From Fidelibacterota bacterium (lineage in GTDB: Bacteria > Marinisomatota > SORT01): DNA of 64,000 bases. Position numbers and translations under genes: made by a program. Of this stretch, positions 35,981 to 45,443 are shown in pieces. The stretch's first letter is position 1, and each line of letters starts with the position of its first letter. The stretch is taken from the NCBI GenBank assembly GCA_022563775.1, contig JADFMS010000001.1, forward strand, positions 3,312 through 67,311, given 5' to 3'. The notes under the pieces were generated by a model that ran no database searches, was not told where the DNA came from, and saw only the letters and a program-made list of their open reading frames with translations.

Positions 35981-38324
35981 TAATTTGCTTCTTATTTTCG
36001 TTTTCTTCCCCCTCAGGTTGCTCCTCTTCGGTATCTTTTGCCTGCTTTTCAGATTTATTTTCTTCCGTATCATCCGGATATTCAACTCTTACATGATACA
36101 TTCCGATCAAAATGGGTAGGATCGCTTCTTTGATCTTGCCAATTTCGGCTAATGTAAGGTCGCATTCATTAAGTTGACCATCGTCGAGTCTTGTTTTGAT
36201 GACAGTGTCGACCATATCGCTGATCCTGTTCAATGTTTTTTCTTTTATGGACCGTGTAGCCGCTTCGATCCCTTCGCATATCATCACTATCCCTGCTTCC
36301 TTTGAAATCGGAAGCGGACCCGGATAACGAAAATCCATCTCATTTACATTTGGTTCATCACCTGCTTGGTCAATAGCTTTTTTATAGAAATACTCCATTC
36401 TCATCGTACCATGGTGCGACGTTATAAAATCGATTATCGCTTCGGGAACCTTATGTTTTTTCGCAAGCTCAATCCCGTCCCTGACGTGCGAAACAAGTAT
36501 AAGAGCGCTAAGATTGGGTCTCAGCATTTCATGCCTGTTTTCAGCCCCCATCTGATTTTCCACAAAATATTCGGGTTTATTCATCTTTCCAATATCGTGA
36601 TAATATGAGCCTACTCTTGCAAGTAGAGAATTAGCTCCGATGGCATCCGCCGCTTCCTCCGCGAGGTTTCCCGATAAAACGCTATGATGATACGTTCCCG
36701 GCGCTTTAACAGCTAACTGTTTCAGCAACGGTCTATTGAGGTCTGACTGCTCAAGCAAGGTCAGATCCGTCGTAATTCCGAATGCGATTTCCAAAAATCC
36801 TATTATCCCATAAACTAAAATCGGTGACAAAAGCGCATTGCCGATCGCAAAACCGTAACTCTCTAAGATAGTTTCCACCGTGGAGAATTTTAGCAGTTCC
36901 ACAGCCGTTATTGCTATTATATAAGCAGCGGCTACGAAGATAAATGACCAGAATAATTGGCTTCTTGTTCTAAGCCGGGTGACAGTGAATATGGATGCAG
37001 TTCCTGCGAATGTCGACACAATAACGAAATCAAGCTTATTACCGAGAACGACACCGATGAGAAGCGCCAAGGTAACAGTGCCGATGAAGGCAATACGAGC
37101 ATCCACTAATATCGTCAGCACCATAGATGCTATCACTATCGGAATGAGATATTCTGATAATCCCAACCTGTAGATAACCAACGATGAAAATGCAAGTACC
37201 GAGAGGAAGATAAATCCTATCAGTAATACCATCCTGCTATCTTTATATATTTGGGGACGATACGCCACGATAAATGCGCTGAAGAAAAACAATATTATAG
37301 ATACCAATAGGATGCGACCTATTTGCGGAAGATATGTGACTATCCCGCCTTCAGCGGTTCCTCTTCGAGCTTTTTCCGAAAACAGAGATTCAAGTTTCTG
37401 TTGAATATTCGGAGTGACACGCTCGTTTCTGTCCACTATTCGTTCGTTTGCTCTCACGATATCTCGACTGATCGGAACTTTGGCTATCACATCTTTAATA
37501 CGGGCTTCAGTTGTTTGTTTATTATAAATGATATTAGCTTTGTTGAATCTCTTTAATATGTCGATGCCTATTTCAACTTCGTCCCCCGTTTCAATTCCTA
37601 AACTTGCTTTTAATCGAATCTCAGACTGAAGATGAGCGTCATCTAAACTCATATAATAGCCCTTGTCACCCAATAATTCCTCACCGTTTTCTAAAACGGC
37701 TATTTTTTGTTTCCTGATCTCTTTAAGCGGAATATCCAATATGCCTTCGTTAAACAGATCGCGGGCGATTCGTTCCAAATTCGCTTTGAACATCTCTAAT
37801 GCATCTATTCCGCCGATCAGCCGGCTATCTGTATCCATAAGAAATCGCCATTTCGGACGTGACAAATTAAAATTATAATCTCTTTGCACAAGATCTACCG
37901 AATTAATGAGATTGAGCGAATCTTCTCTTAATTCCGCGAGAAACGCCGAATCAATTTCAGTTGCTCTCAGCACTTTTGTCGTTAGGTTTGTTCCGTAAGT
38001 AGCCTTCGCTACGCGAACATTTCGGAGTATGTCAAAGAATTTATTCATCTCGTCAAGCTGAGACAGCATAATGTCGTCTCTTCTCTCGAATAACGGGTAT
38101 ATTTGCTCCAAAGCCTTTTGTCTATCTTTCTCGAGTTCAGTTTTCATCTTTAATATCGGGAAATCGAAAGGAGCTATTATCTCGTCAGTGGTTATTTGAC
38201 CTACTTCATAAGCATACTCAAGTGACTTCTCTCTCGGGAAAAAGAAAAGGCTGGAGATCAATAGAACTATTACAGTCCCATACCTGATTGCCAAATCAGT
38301 TCTGTTTGATGATTTATTTGCCAT
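35964..38324 (-). CDS. pgpH: 7TM-HD family phosphohydrolase (PgpH-like, c-di-AMP phosphodiesterase)
   Basis: 786 residues: N-terminal membrane helix (about 12-28), an extracytoplasmic 7TMR-HDED domain (40-320), a membrane region with about seven segments (330-530), and a cytoplasmic HD domain whose ligands appear as TYHHSVLSGN, YYHDIGKM, LVSHVRDG and ITSHHGT. In Listeria, PgpH degrades c-di-AMP. A c-di-AMP role here depends on the lineage making that nucleotide and is inference. The acidic C-terminal tail (about 745-786) is low-complexity. Upstream of ybeY and the CorC-like gene, as in many genomes. Confidence 0.92.
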   Translation of the reverse strand: MANKSSNRTDLAIRYGTVIVLLISSLFFFPREKSLEYAYEVGQITTDEIIAPFDFPILKMKTELEKDRQKALEQIYPLFERRDDIMLSQLDEMNKFFDILRNVRVAKATYGTNLTTKVLRATEIDSAFLAELREDSLNLINSVDLVQRDYNFNLSRPKWRFLMDTDSRLIGGIDALEMFKANLERIARDLFNEGILDIPLKEIRKQKIAVLENGEELLGDKGYYMSLDDAHLQSEIRLKASLGIETGDEVEIGIDILKRFNKANIIYNKQTTEARIKDVIAKVPISRDIVRANERIVDRNERVTPNIQQKLESLFSEKARRGTAEGGIVTYLPQIGRILLVSIILFFFSAFIVAYRPQIYKDSRMVLLIGFIFLSVLAFSSLVIYRLGLSEYLIPIVIASMVLTILVDARIAFIGTVTLALLIGVVLGNKLDFVIVSTFAGTASIFTVTRLRTRSQLFWSFIFVAAAYIIAITAVELLKFSTVETILESYGFAIGNALLSPILVYGIIGFLEIAFGITTDLTLLEQSDLNRPLLKQLAVKAPGTYHHSVLSGNLAEEAADAIGANSLLARVGSYYHDIGKMNKPEYFVENQMGAENRHEMLRPNLSALILVSHVRDGIELAKKHKVPEAIIDFITSHHGTMRMEYFYKKAIDQAGDEPNVNEMDFRYPGPLPISKEAGIVMICEGIEAATRSIKEKTLNRISDMVDTVIKTRLDDGQLNECDLTLAEIGKIKEAILPILIGMYHVRVEYPDDTEENKSEKQAKDTEEEQPEGEENENKKQINEQKT

Positions 38325-38361
38325 GCTGTTTGAAACCTAAGGCTTGAATGAACTTAATTGA

Positions 38362-39504
38362 CTAAAGTTCCTTTAATATTTCCCGCGCGATGATCACTCT
38401 CTGAATTTCTGAGGTCCCTTCCCCGATTTCACATACTTTGGCGTCCCTGTAAAACCGTTCGACCGGAAAATCCTTCAGATATCCATACCCGCCGTGAACT
38501 TGAATCGCTTCTCCAGCAGCCCACATCGCCAACTCGGAAGAAAATAACTTTGCCATGGCAGATACTTTAATAATATTCTTACCCTCGTCACGCATCCTTG
38601 CGGCATTAAATACAAGGAGTTTGGCGGCTTCTATCCTCGTCGCCATATCAGCCAGTTTAAAGCTGATCCCCTGAAACTCGTAGATATTCTTACCAAACGC
38701 TTTTCGCTCGTTAGCATACTTCATCGAGAGTTCATATACACCTTCCGCCAATCCAAGACTCAGCGCCGCAATTGATATCCTACCGGCATCCAAAATTTGC
38801 ATAAATTGCTTGAACCCTTCTCCTATATTTCCGAGAATACTATCTGACCTTACCCTCATATTTTCGAAGGTCATAGCCCTTGTGTCCGAGCCTCTCCACC
38901 CCATCTTTTTTTCAGGAGGTCCAATGATCAAACCAGGCGTATCCTTCTCGACAATAAAATTCGTAAGTTCATTCTTACCATTTTTTTGCCCTGTTGAAGC
39001 AAGTATCACAAAAGTTTCCGCAAAGCCCGCATTGGTGATGAAATTCTTTGATCCGTTGATGATATAATCATCCCCATCCTTCAGAGCAGCGGTTCGGGCT
39101 GCAGAAGCATCGCTTCCTGCATTCGGTTCGGTCAATCCGAATGATGCCAATTTCCCTCCGCTTGTAAGAGGCGGGAGATACTTTTTCTTCTGCTCTTCGT
39201 TTCCAAAATAATATATCGGTGCTACACCGAGTGAGATGTGAGCAGCAAGTGTAATTGATGTCGAAACACAGACCTTCGCCAATTCGTGAACGGCTATTAT
39301 GTAGGATATATAATCCATCCCTGAACCGCCATATTCAGGAGAAAATGGTATTCCCAACAGCCCGAGATCATTCATTTTTTTCACTGTTTCTACTGGAAAC
39401 CGTTCATTTTCATCTATCTCACTCGCAATCGGAGCGACTTCGTTGATAGCGAAATCCCTGACCGTATCCCTCAAAAGCTTATGATCGTCCGTAAAAAAAT
39501 CCAT
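38362..39504 (-). CDS. Acyl-CoA dehydrogenase
   Basis: 380 residues, full family length. FGLTEPNAGSDASAAR binds FAD, GWRGSDTRAMTFENMRV is conserved, and CEIGEGTSEIQRVIIAREIL holds the catalytic Glu in the short/branched-chain position, as in butyryl-, isovaleryl- and 2-methyl-branched-chain acyl-CoA dehydrogenases. Oxidises acyl-CoA to 2-enoyl-CoA, feeding electrons to ETF. Given the neighbours (enoyl-CoA hydratase, AtuA, carboxyltransferase), a branched-chain (leucine/terpenoid) substrate is favoured but not shown. Confidence 0.93.
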   Translation of the reverse strand: MDFFTDDHKLLRDTVRDFAINEVAPIASEIDENERFPVETVKKMNDLGLLGIPFSPEYGGSGMDYISYIIAVHELAKVCVSTSITLAAHISLGVAPIYYFGNEEQKKKYLPPLTSGGKLASFGLTEPNAGSDASAARTAALKDGDDYIINGSKNFITNAGFAETFVILASTGQKNGKNELTNFIVEKDTPGLIIGPPEKKMGWRGSDTRAMTFENMRVRSDSILGNIGEGFKQFMQILDAGRISIAALSLGLAEGVYELSMKYANERKAFGKNIYEFQGISFKLADMATRIEAAKLLVFNAARMRDEGKNIIKVSAMAKLFSSELAMWAAGEAIQVHGGYGYLKDFPVERFYRDAKVCEIGEGTSEIQRVIIAREILKEL

Positions 39505-39581
39505 AGTCTAACTTTATTTAGTTATACCTTTAAATTGAAATATATACAATATACCTGCTCTAATCAAGAAATCAGATGGTT

Positions 39582-40367
39582 CTAATATCCCTTATAAACG
39601 GGCTTTCTTTTTTCCGAAAACGCTTGCAGCCCCTCAAGTCTGTCTTTTGTAGAAATAGTTTTTAGATACTCAGCCCATTCAATTTCAAGAGATTCCTCAA
39701 ATGGGAGGTCAAAACCTTCTCTTATAGCCTTTTTCGCTGCCTGAACGCCTACAGGTCCGTTTTTAGCTATTTTATGTGCTATCTCCTTAGCCTTATCCAA
39801 TAATTGCTCTTCAGGCACAGCGTCGCTGATCAATCCCGCTCTTAGAGCTTCTTCGGTGCTTATATCCCTTCCGGTGCTGATCCAATCAAGAGCGATTCCA
39901 ATCCCGACTATTCGAGAAAGCCGTTGTGTCCCGCCTGCGCCCGGCATAATTGCCAATAAGACTTCCTTTAACCCCATTCGAGAATCCAACGAGGCTATTC
40001 TTATGTCTGCGGCAAGGGCAAGTTCGAGTCCCCCACCCAATGCGGAACCGTTAATGGCAGCGATCACCGGAACCTTTAGCGCCCAAATTGATTCCACCGC
40101 CTTTCGAATTGACTTCACTTTATCAGCCACTTCCGACTCAGCAACAGATAACCGCTCTTTTAAATCCGCGCCGGCGCAAAAATGTTTTCCTTCACTACGC
40201 AAAATAACTACTCGAACTTTTCTTTTCTCAATTTGTGATTCGATCTGCCCTGCGGCATCCACCAGTTCAATAACCATTTCAGAATTCAAAGCATTTACAG
40301 GAGGATTGTCGAGAACTATCTCCGAAATAAAAGTTTTTTCATCTATATCAACTCTGACTTTACTCAT
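39582..40367 (-). CDS. Enoyl-CoA hydratase/isomerase family protein
   Basis: 261 residues. Crotonase fold with the oxyanion-hole loops FCAGADLKER and INGSALGGGLELALAADIRI, and catalytic Glu pair: the Glu in GGGLELAL and the Glu in GLKEVLLAIMPGAGGTQRL. Both are present, so hydratase activity is plausible; methylglutaconyl-CoA hydratase is an option given the context. It overlaps the GlmU-like gene by 4 bp and lies upstream of the acyl-CoA dehydrogenase. Confidence 0.93.
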   Translation of the reverse strand: MSKVRVDIDEKTFISEIVLDNPPVNALNSEMVIELVDAAGQIESQIEKRKVRVVILRSEGKHFCAGADLKERLSVAESEVADKVKSIRKAVESIWALKVPVIAAINGSALGGGLELALAADIRIASLDSRMGLKEVLLAIMPGAGGTQRLSRIVGIGIALDWISTGRDISTEEALRAGLISDAVPEEQLLDKAKEIAHKIAKNGPVGVQAAKKAIREGFDLPFEESLEIEWAEYLKTISTKDRLEGLQAFSEKRKPVYKGY

Positions 40368-41866
40368 AGGTCTTTAACCGCATCTTCTCCCTCAGGATTT
40401 GGAATTACATATCGCACCTTAACAACCCCGCCGCTCTGCTCTTCTGAGGAAAGATATTTCACATGTTTTCGCTTTAGAACAGAATGCGTGATCTTAACAC
40501 CGCTTTCAATAACACTGCCGAAGATATAAGTGACTCCCCGTAGAAGTACATCATTTCCTATATTTACAGGATATTCATCACTGCCGGTTATCCATACCCG
40601 TGATTCTATAAGACAACCGGTACCTATATTTACTCGCCCTTTCAGTTCATTTCCGTTCAGCACGGTTGTCCCGTCACCTATCTTTATGACCTGTCCGGGA
40701 TAGCTGCTCATTACCACGCGTTCAGAAATGTGCGCATTCGTACCCAGATGAACCTCTCCTGTCAGATGGCAATTATCACAAATTTCAACTCCCGCCGACA
40801 GATGAACCTCCGGTCCCAGATAGACACCTTTGTGAATAAGTATGTCACCCGAATTTTCCGATCTGTCGAGATCGAGAATCTGTTCAACGACTTCATCGGC
40901 AATAAAAAAATCATACTGATCCTCAATTGTGATAACATCCTTTAGCTTTTCATAAATCCGTTCTCGGGCTATGGCTTCCATCTCCCGTAGCGTGCTTTTA
41001 ACATTGAATCCCTCTACCAACCTGCTGTCAGTGGCTTTAGCGGCACGAACTATCATTTTATTTTCATTAAATATCTTTATCAGATCGGTGACGTAAAGCT
41101 CTCCCTGCACGTTATCGGTAGTGATCGTTCCAAGGTGCTTGTTCAATACCTTCGCCTTGAAGCCGTACACTCCCGTATTGAACTCCGAAATATTGATCAG
41201 TTCCTCTTTAGTGAGTTGAAATTTCTTACCCTTATGAATTATCTTATAAGGTTCATCAGAGCTCATTGCTAAAATATCCTTATGCTCAATAATTTCAACA
41301 ACTTCGCCCTCAAGTGAACCCGCACTGCTGCCGTCTGAGACTGTTTTCGGTACTCTAATTATTCTTCCATACTGATTATTTTCAGGATTCCCGGCATACT
41401 GACCGGTTAGGACGGTCATGTCCGCGTTGGAATTTTGAAAAGAATTTTTGAATTCGCTTATCGTATCGCCATCAATAAGACCCATATCACCCGGCACGAC
41501 AAAGACATCAAAATCAACTCCTGACAGTTCCAAATTATTCATGGCGATACGCACAGCGTCTCCGGTCCCGTTACGTTCTTCCTGAAAAACAAATTTCAAA
41601 TTTTCTTTTTTACCAACACTACGCGCCACTTCTTCGGCTTTTACACCAACAACAATCAGTTGAGGTGATTTACCAAGCCCCCCTTCAAGAGCGGAACGAA
41701 CCCGCAAAACAGTCGGGACACCCCATATCTCATGGAGCATCTTAGACTTCTCGGATTTGATCCGTTTCCCGTGCCCCGCGGCAAGAATTATACCTACTGT
41801 GCCGTTCGACAGATTGAGCGGCGAACTTAACTCTTCAAGAAGTGAGAGTGTTTCCTCTTTTCCCAA
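40364..41866 (-). CDS. GlmU-like nucleotidyltransferase with left-handed beta-helix
   Basis: 500 residues from TTG 41866. The N-terminal pyrophosphorylase domain (21-270) has GIILAAGHGKRIKSEKSKMLHE, QEERNGTGDAV and VVPGDM, close to GlmU/N-acetylglucosamine-1-phosphate uridylyltransferase. The C-terminal part (about 340-470) has hexapeptide-like repeats (LGPEVHLSAGVEICDNCHL, VKIGDGTTVL). The acetyltransferase-site residues of GlmU (His and Lys of its C-terminal coil) are not recognisable, so it may act only as a sugar-nucleotidyltransferase. Its position, coupled to an enoyl-CoA hydratase, is odd for a cell-wall precursor enzyme. Bifunctional GlmU cannot be excluded. Confidence 0.82.
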   Translation of the reverse strand: MGKEETLSLLEELSSPLNLSNGTVGIILAAGHGKRIKSEKSKMLHEIWGVPTVLRVRSALEGGLGKSPQLIVVGVKAEEVARSVGKKENLKFVFQEERNGTGDAVRIAMNNLELSGVDFDVFVVPGDMGLIDGDTISEFKNSFQNSNADMTVLTGQYAGNPENNQYGRIIRVPKTVSDGSSAGSLEGEVVEIIEHKDILAMSSDEPYKIIHKGKKFQLTKEELINISEFNTGVYGFKAKVLNKHLGTITTDNVQGELYVTDLIKIFNENKMIVRAAKATDSRLVEGFNVKSTLREMEAIARERIYEKLKDVITIEDQYDFFIADEVVEQILDLDRSENSGDILIHKGVYLGPEVHLSAGVEICDNCHLTGEVHLGTNAHISERVVMSSYPGQVIKIGDGTTVLNGNELKGRVNIGTGCLIESRVWITGSDEYPVNIGNDVLLRGVTYIFGSVIESGVKITHSVLKRKHVKYLSSEEQSGGVVKVRYVIPNPEGEDAVKDL

Positions 41867-41960
41867 TAAATCCCTTATATCAGTGTCTGATTAACTATTA
41901 TCGGCTTTTAAAATAACCTGAAATAGTAAATTCAGCAAGAGGAAAGTGAGCCAATAAATT

Positions 41961-41975
41961 AGGTAACAATTACCT
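41961..41975 (-). terminator. Weak candidate terminator after the AtuA-type genes
   Basis: A 6-bp stem AGGTAA/TTACCT with a 3-nt loop, followed on the minus strand by AATTTATT. It lies 58 bp beyond the stop of the 119-residue gene and before the GlmU-like gene, in a 167-bp AT-rich gap. Confidence 0.3.
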
Positions 41976-42033
41976 CATTAAAGAATTATGCCGGTGTTAG
42001 GAAGTTCAAAATGGATAGATTCCGTTAAAATTT

Positions 42034-42393
42034 CTATATCTCGGGTCGATTTTCATCCTGCGACAACTCAAAGTCGTCAGGAACTTCGACAGACATCAAC
42101 AATAATCCCTGTCCGTGTGTTTTCCCCTGAGCGTCGTTCTTTAGAGACTGCGAACCGCCGCCGCCGAGAGAATCATGTAGAATAAAATTCAGGGCGAGCA
42201 GATTCGGCAGTTCGTACCGATCAACTTTTCCTTTGACGACAGTGCCGAAATGCTCTTTAACCGCCTCTGAAGTTACTCTGTTTTTGATGATCTCATAAGC
42301 TTCCGGACTTTTAGCTATCAGCCCGATATTACTGGAATCTCCCTTATCGCCGGAGCGAGAGTGAGCAATTTCAAACAGTTTCACTATTTTCAT
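42034..42393 (-). CDS. AtuA C-terminal-like small protein
   Basis: 119 residues. RSGDKGDSSNIGLIA near the N-terminus and NFILHDSLGGGGSQSL match the small domain that follows AtuA/DUF1446 in fused proteins of terpene and leucine-type catabolism. In this genome the two parts are separate genes, with the small one starting 2 bp after the large. It probably forms a complex with the AtuA protein; activity unknown. Confidence 0.85.
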   Translation of the reverse strand: MKIVKLFEIAHSRSGDKGDSSNIGLIAKSPEAYEIIKNRVTSEAVKEHFGTVVKGKVDRYELPNLLALNFILHDSLGGGGSQSLKNDAQGKTHGQGLLLMSVEVPDDFELSQDENRPEI

Positions 42394-42395
42394 TT

Positions 42396-43757
42396 CTAAA
42401 TGGTCTCTACGCGAACTTCATGCTTTACCAAATCCTTGTCGATCAGCGCAGGCCAGTAAGCGTAAATGTTTTGCGGACGCGGTCTGCCCCCCGCAAATCC
42501 TGTAATACCGGGTGGTCCGTTAGTAATCAGAGGCGCTAATTCCTTCCCGAATCGCTCAACTGCTGCCTTATCACTGTCACGCACTCCGAGTCGAAGCACA
42601 ATCTCATTGACCTGTTCCGGCATCGGGTTAATATCGCCGTGACTTGAATTCAATCCGAGAAATTCCGTGCTTGTCTCCTCAAACTTACAACCGGCTTCAT
42701 CTAATCGTTCCCATATGATCTCAGCGCATTTTTTCGCTTTTGCCACGGCGAACGGTCCCGAAATCGTCAAGCTTCCTGAAGCCTTATACCCCACAAAATG
42801 ATTTATCGATACTTTATAGCTGTCCGTTGCGGCACCACCCTTGACCCCGCTTATACGAACTCTGTCCGCTCCCTCCTCTTCCAATTTTATGCTCGTAAAA
42901 TCCACAACACAATCAGGTGTTATATAGTTGGTCGGCTCCCCCATTTCGTACAGCAGTTGCTCGCTTACAGATTGTTTATTTATCAGCCCGCCTGTCCCTT
43001 CATGTTTTGTAAGCACAAATGAGCCGTCCTTGTATGCCTCGACTATCGGATATCCTATATTTGCATAATCGGGTACATCCCACCAGCGCGTGTAATTTCC
43101 ACCGGTACTTTGCGCTCCACATTCCAAGATATGACCGGCGACCGTACCCGCGGCGAGCAGGTCATAGTCAGTCGCCTTCCAGCCGAATTCATGCATCATG
43201 GGCGCGAGCGCCAATCCGGTGTCAGTTACTCTGCCCGCAATGACGATATCGGCTCCCAGGTCGAGCGCTTCCGCCATTGAGGCGGCGCCGAAATATACAT
43301 TGGCGGAAACAATTTCTTTTCGTATTTCCGACAGCGGCTTCCCCGATTCCATATTAGCCAGCTCCGCTCCGTTCCCCAAGAGTTCATCTAACCGTTCAAG
43401 CAGATCGTCACCGCTCACAATGCCTATTTTGACAGCGCTTAGCCCAAGCTCTTTCGCAGTCTCTCTCAATGCTTCAAAGCACGAATCAAGGTTTACGCCA
43501 CCGGCATTTGTAACGACCTTTATCCCTTTTTCAATCAGTTCAGGAAAAATTTCCCGCATAACATTCACGAAATCTGTAGCGTAACCCGCTTTAGGATTTT
43601 TGCTTTTCTGCCGCTGCATGATAGACATGGTAACTTCCGCGAGATAATCCAATGTCAGATAATCTATCGGCCCTCCACTCACAAGCCGTGCGGGAGCGTC
43701 CACGGAGTCACCCCAAAAGCCTTGACCGTTCGCAATCCTGATCGGCTCAGGTCTCAT
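42396..43757 (-). CDS. AtuA-family (DUF1446) acyclic terpene utilisation protein
   Basis: 453 residues, DUF1446. Recognisable blocks: IRIANGQGFWGDS at the start, VTNAGGVN, IAGRVTDTGLALAPM, ECGAQSTGGNYTRWWDV, KHEGTGGLINKQSV, and RPRPQNIYAYWPALI. In Pseudomonas the atu genes break down citronellol/geraniol via geranyl-CoA carboxylase; AtuA itself has no assigned reaction. Homologues occur widely with leucine-type acyl-CoA carboxylases. Overlaps the carboxyltransferase end by 4 bp. Confidence 0.9.
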   Translation of the reverse strand: MRPEPIRIANGQGFWGDSVDAPARLVSGGPIDYLTLDYLAEVTMSIMQRQKSKNPKAGYATDFVNVMREIFPELIEKGIKVVTNAGGVNLDSCFEALRETAKELGLSAVKIGIVSGDDLLERLDELLGNGAELANMESGKPLSEIRKEIVSANVYFGAASMAEALDLGADIVIAGRVTDTGLALAPMMHEFGWKATDYDLLAAGTVAGHILECGAQSTGGNYTRWWDVPDYANIGYPIVEAYKDGSFVLTKHEGTGGLINKQSVSEQLLYEMGEPTNYITPDCVVDFTSIKLEEEGADRVRISGVKGGAATDSYKVSINHFVGYKASGSLTISGPFAVAKAKKCAEIIWERLDEAGCKFEETSTEFLGLNSSHGDINPMPEQVNEIVLRLGVRDSDKAAVERFGKELAPLITNGPPGITGFAGGRPRPQNIYAYWPALIDKDLVKHEVRVETI

Positions 43758-45418
43758 ATCCTCATTATCCCCGTGACGTATTCGGGCATATCGGGATTAT
43801 TTTCGGCAACTTCGAGTCCTTGAATCAAAATGTTTCTCGTATCCCTTGGATCGACCACCGCATCCAACATCATACGAGCGGCAACGTAGTAAGGAGACAT
43901 CTCTTTATCGTATTTCTTCTTTATCTTTTCGTAGAATTCCTTTTTTTCCGCATCGCTCAAGTTTTTCTTTGTAAGAAGAACCGTATTTGCCGCAATGCCA
44001 CCGTCCATGACAGCGAGACGGGTGGTGGGCCATCCGATTATCAATCGTGGATCATATGCCTTCCCACACATGGCATAGTTTCCGGCACCGAACGAATTTC
44101 GCAGTATTACCGTAAATTTCGGAACGACCGAATTTGCTTGCGCGTTCACGAATTTTGCTCCGTCTTTAATTATTCCCTCATTTTCCGCCTTCGTTCCTAC
44201 CATAAACCCCGTCACGTCGTGCAAAAATATAAGCGGGATCTTTCTCTCATTACACAGCATAATAAAACTTGTCGCTTTATTTGCGGAATCAGAAAATATT
44301 ACGTTTCCCATCTGAATTTGCGGCGGTTGAGATTTTCCGGTGTGATCCGGGGGCATCTCTTTTTTTACAGGCTTCCCTTGATTGGCGACAATTCCTACCG
44401 AAAATCCTCCTAACCGGGCAAAACATGTAACGATCGTTTTACCGTATTGGGCTTTATACTCTTCGATTTTGCTTTCGTCTACGATCCTTGCTATGATATC
44501 CCTGACATCATACTTATCCCCTAAAGCCTGCGGAAGAATTCCAAGCAGCTCTTCCGGGTCTAAAGAGGGGTCTTTAGATTCGATCCTATCAAGTCCCAAT
44601 TTCTGTTTGGAGCCTATAAGGGCCATCTGCTCTCTGATCCATTCAAATGCTTCATCTTCCGTATCAAATTGATAATCCGCAACACCACTGACAGCGTTAT
44701 GCATTTCCGCTCCGCCAAGAGATTCACTGTCGTTATCCTGTCCCAAGGCAGCTTTTACGAGAAAGGGACCGGCAAGGAACATGCTCGCATTGTTGGTGAT
44801 CATAGCCATCTCGCTGGACATTGCGGGAAGATATGCTCCGCCCGCTACACAATATCCGAATACACATGAAATCTGCGGAATGCCCATAGCCGCAATTTTG
44901 GCGTTGTTTCTGAATATTCTGCCGAAATGTTCTTTATCAGGGAAAATTTCCGCCTGATACTCAAGATTCACACCGGCGGAATCTACCATATAAATAATCG
45001 GCAGATGGTTTTCCATTGCTATCTCTTGCGCGCGAAGATTTTTTTTGCAACTGATTTCAACCCATGCGCCCGATTTAACGAGTGGATCATTTGCCACCAC
45101 CACACATTTTTTACCCGAAATTTCTCCGATTACAGTCACCACCCCTCCGGATTTATATCCACCTTTGATCTCTTCGTACATCCCATCGGCAGCAAATAAT
45201 CCTATTTCCGTAACCGGAGCATCTTTATCAAGAACCTTAGATATTTTCACTCTTACCGGGTACTTGCCTTTTTTCAGCAGACGTTCTTCACGGGAAGGGT
45301 CATGACTTTTTGTGCTCTCAGACTTAGCTTTAAGTTCGGCAAGCAATTTTTCCATATGAGTTTTTCTTTTTTTAAACTCATTTGATTTCGGGTCGATAGT
45401 TGTATTATACTTTTTCAT
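43754..45418 (-). CDS. Acyl-CoA carboxylase carboxyltransferase (beta) subunit
   Basis: 554 residues from ATG 45418 (a TTG at 45424 is possible). Carboxyltransferase crotonase-like fold in two halves; blocks include GGVVTVIGEISGKKCVVVAND, VDSAGVNLEYQ, FGYCVAGGAYLPAM, LHDVTGFMVG and NSFGAGNYAMCGKAYDPRLI. The sequence is of the methylcrotonyl-/geranyl-CoA carboxylase type (MccB/AtuC) more than propionyl-CoA type, judging by the length and the DPRLIIGWPT segment, but substrate is not certain. The partner biotin carboxylase/carrier subunit is not in this window. Confidence 0.9.
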   Translation of the reverse strand: MKKYNTTIDPKSNEFKKRKTHMEKLLAELKAKSESTKSHDPSREERLLKKGKYPVRVKISKVLDKDAPVTEIGLFAADGMYEEIKGGYKSGGVVTVIGEISGKKCVVVANDPLVKSGAWVEISCKKNLRAQEIAMENHLPIIYMVDSAGVNLEYQAEIFPDKEHFGRIFRNNAKIAAMGIPQISCVFGYCVAGGAYLPAMSSEMAMITNNASMFLAGPFLVKAALGQDNDSESLGGAEMHNAVSGVADYQFDTEDEAFEWIREQMALIGSKQKLGLDRIESKDPSLDPEELLGILPQALGDKYDVRDIIARIVDESKIEEYKAQYGKTIVTCFARLGGFSVGIVANQGKPVKKEMPPDHTGKSQPPQIQMGNVIFSDSANKATSFIMLCNERKIPLIFLHDVTGFMVGTKAENEGIIKDGAKFVNAQANSVVPKFTVILRNSFGAGNYAMCGKAYDPRLIIGWPTTRLAVMDGGIAANTVLLTKKNLSDAEKKEFYEKIKKKYDKEMSPYYVAARMMLDAVVDPRDTRNILIQGLEVAENNPDMPEYVTGIMRI

Positions 45419-45443
45419 CGTCAATTGTAATATTAAGAAATTT

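Noticed and set aside
35981..36085. Longer N-terminus for YbeY
   Set aside because: The extra 35 residues are Lys/Arg-rich, lie wholly inside pgpH and precede the normal YbeY start; the ATG at 35980 fits family length.
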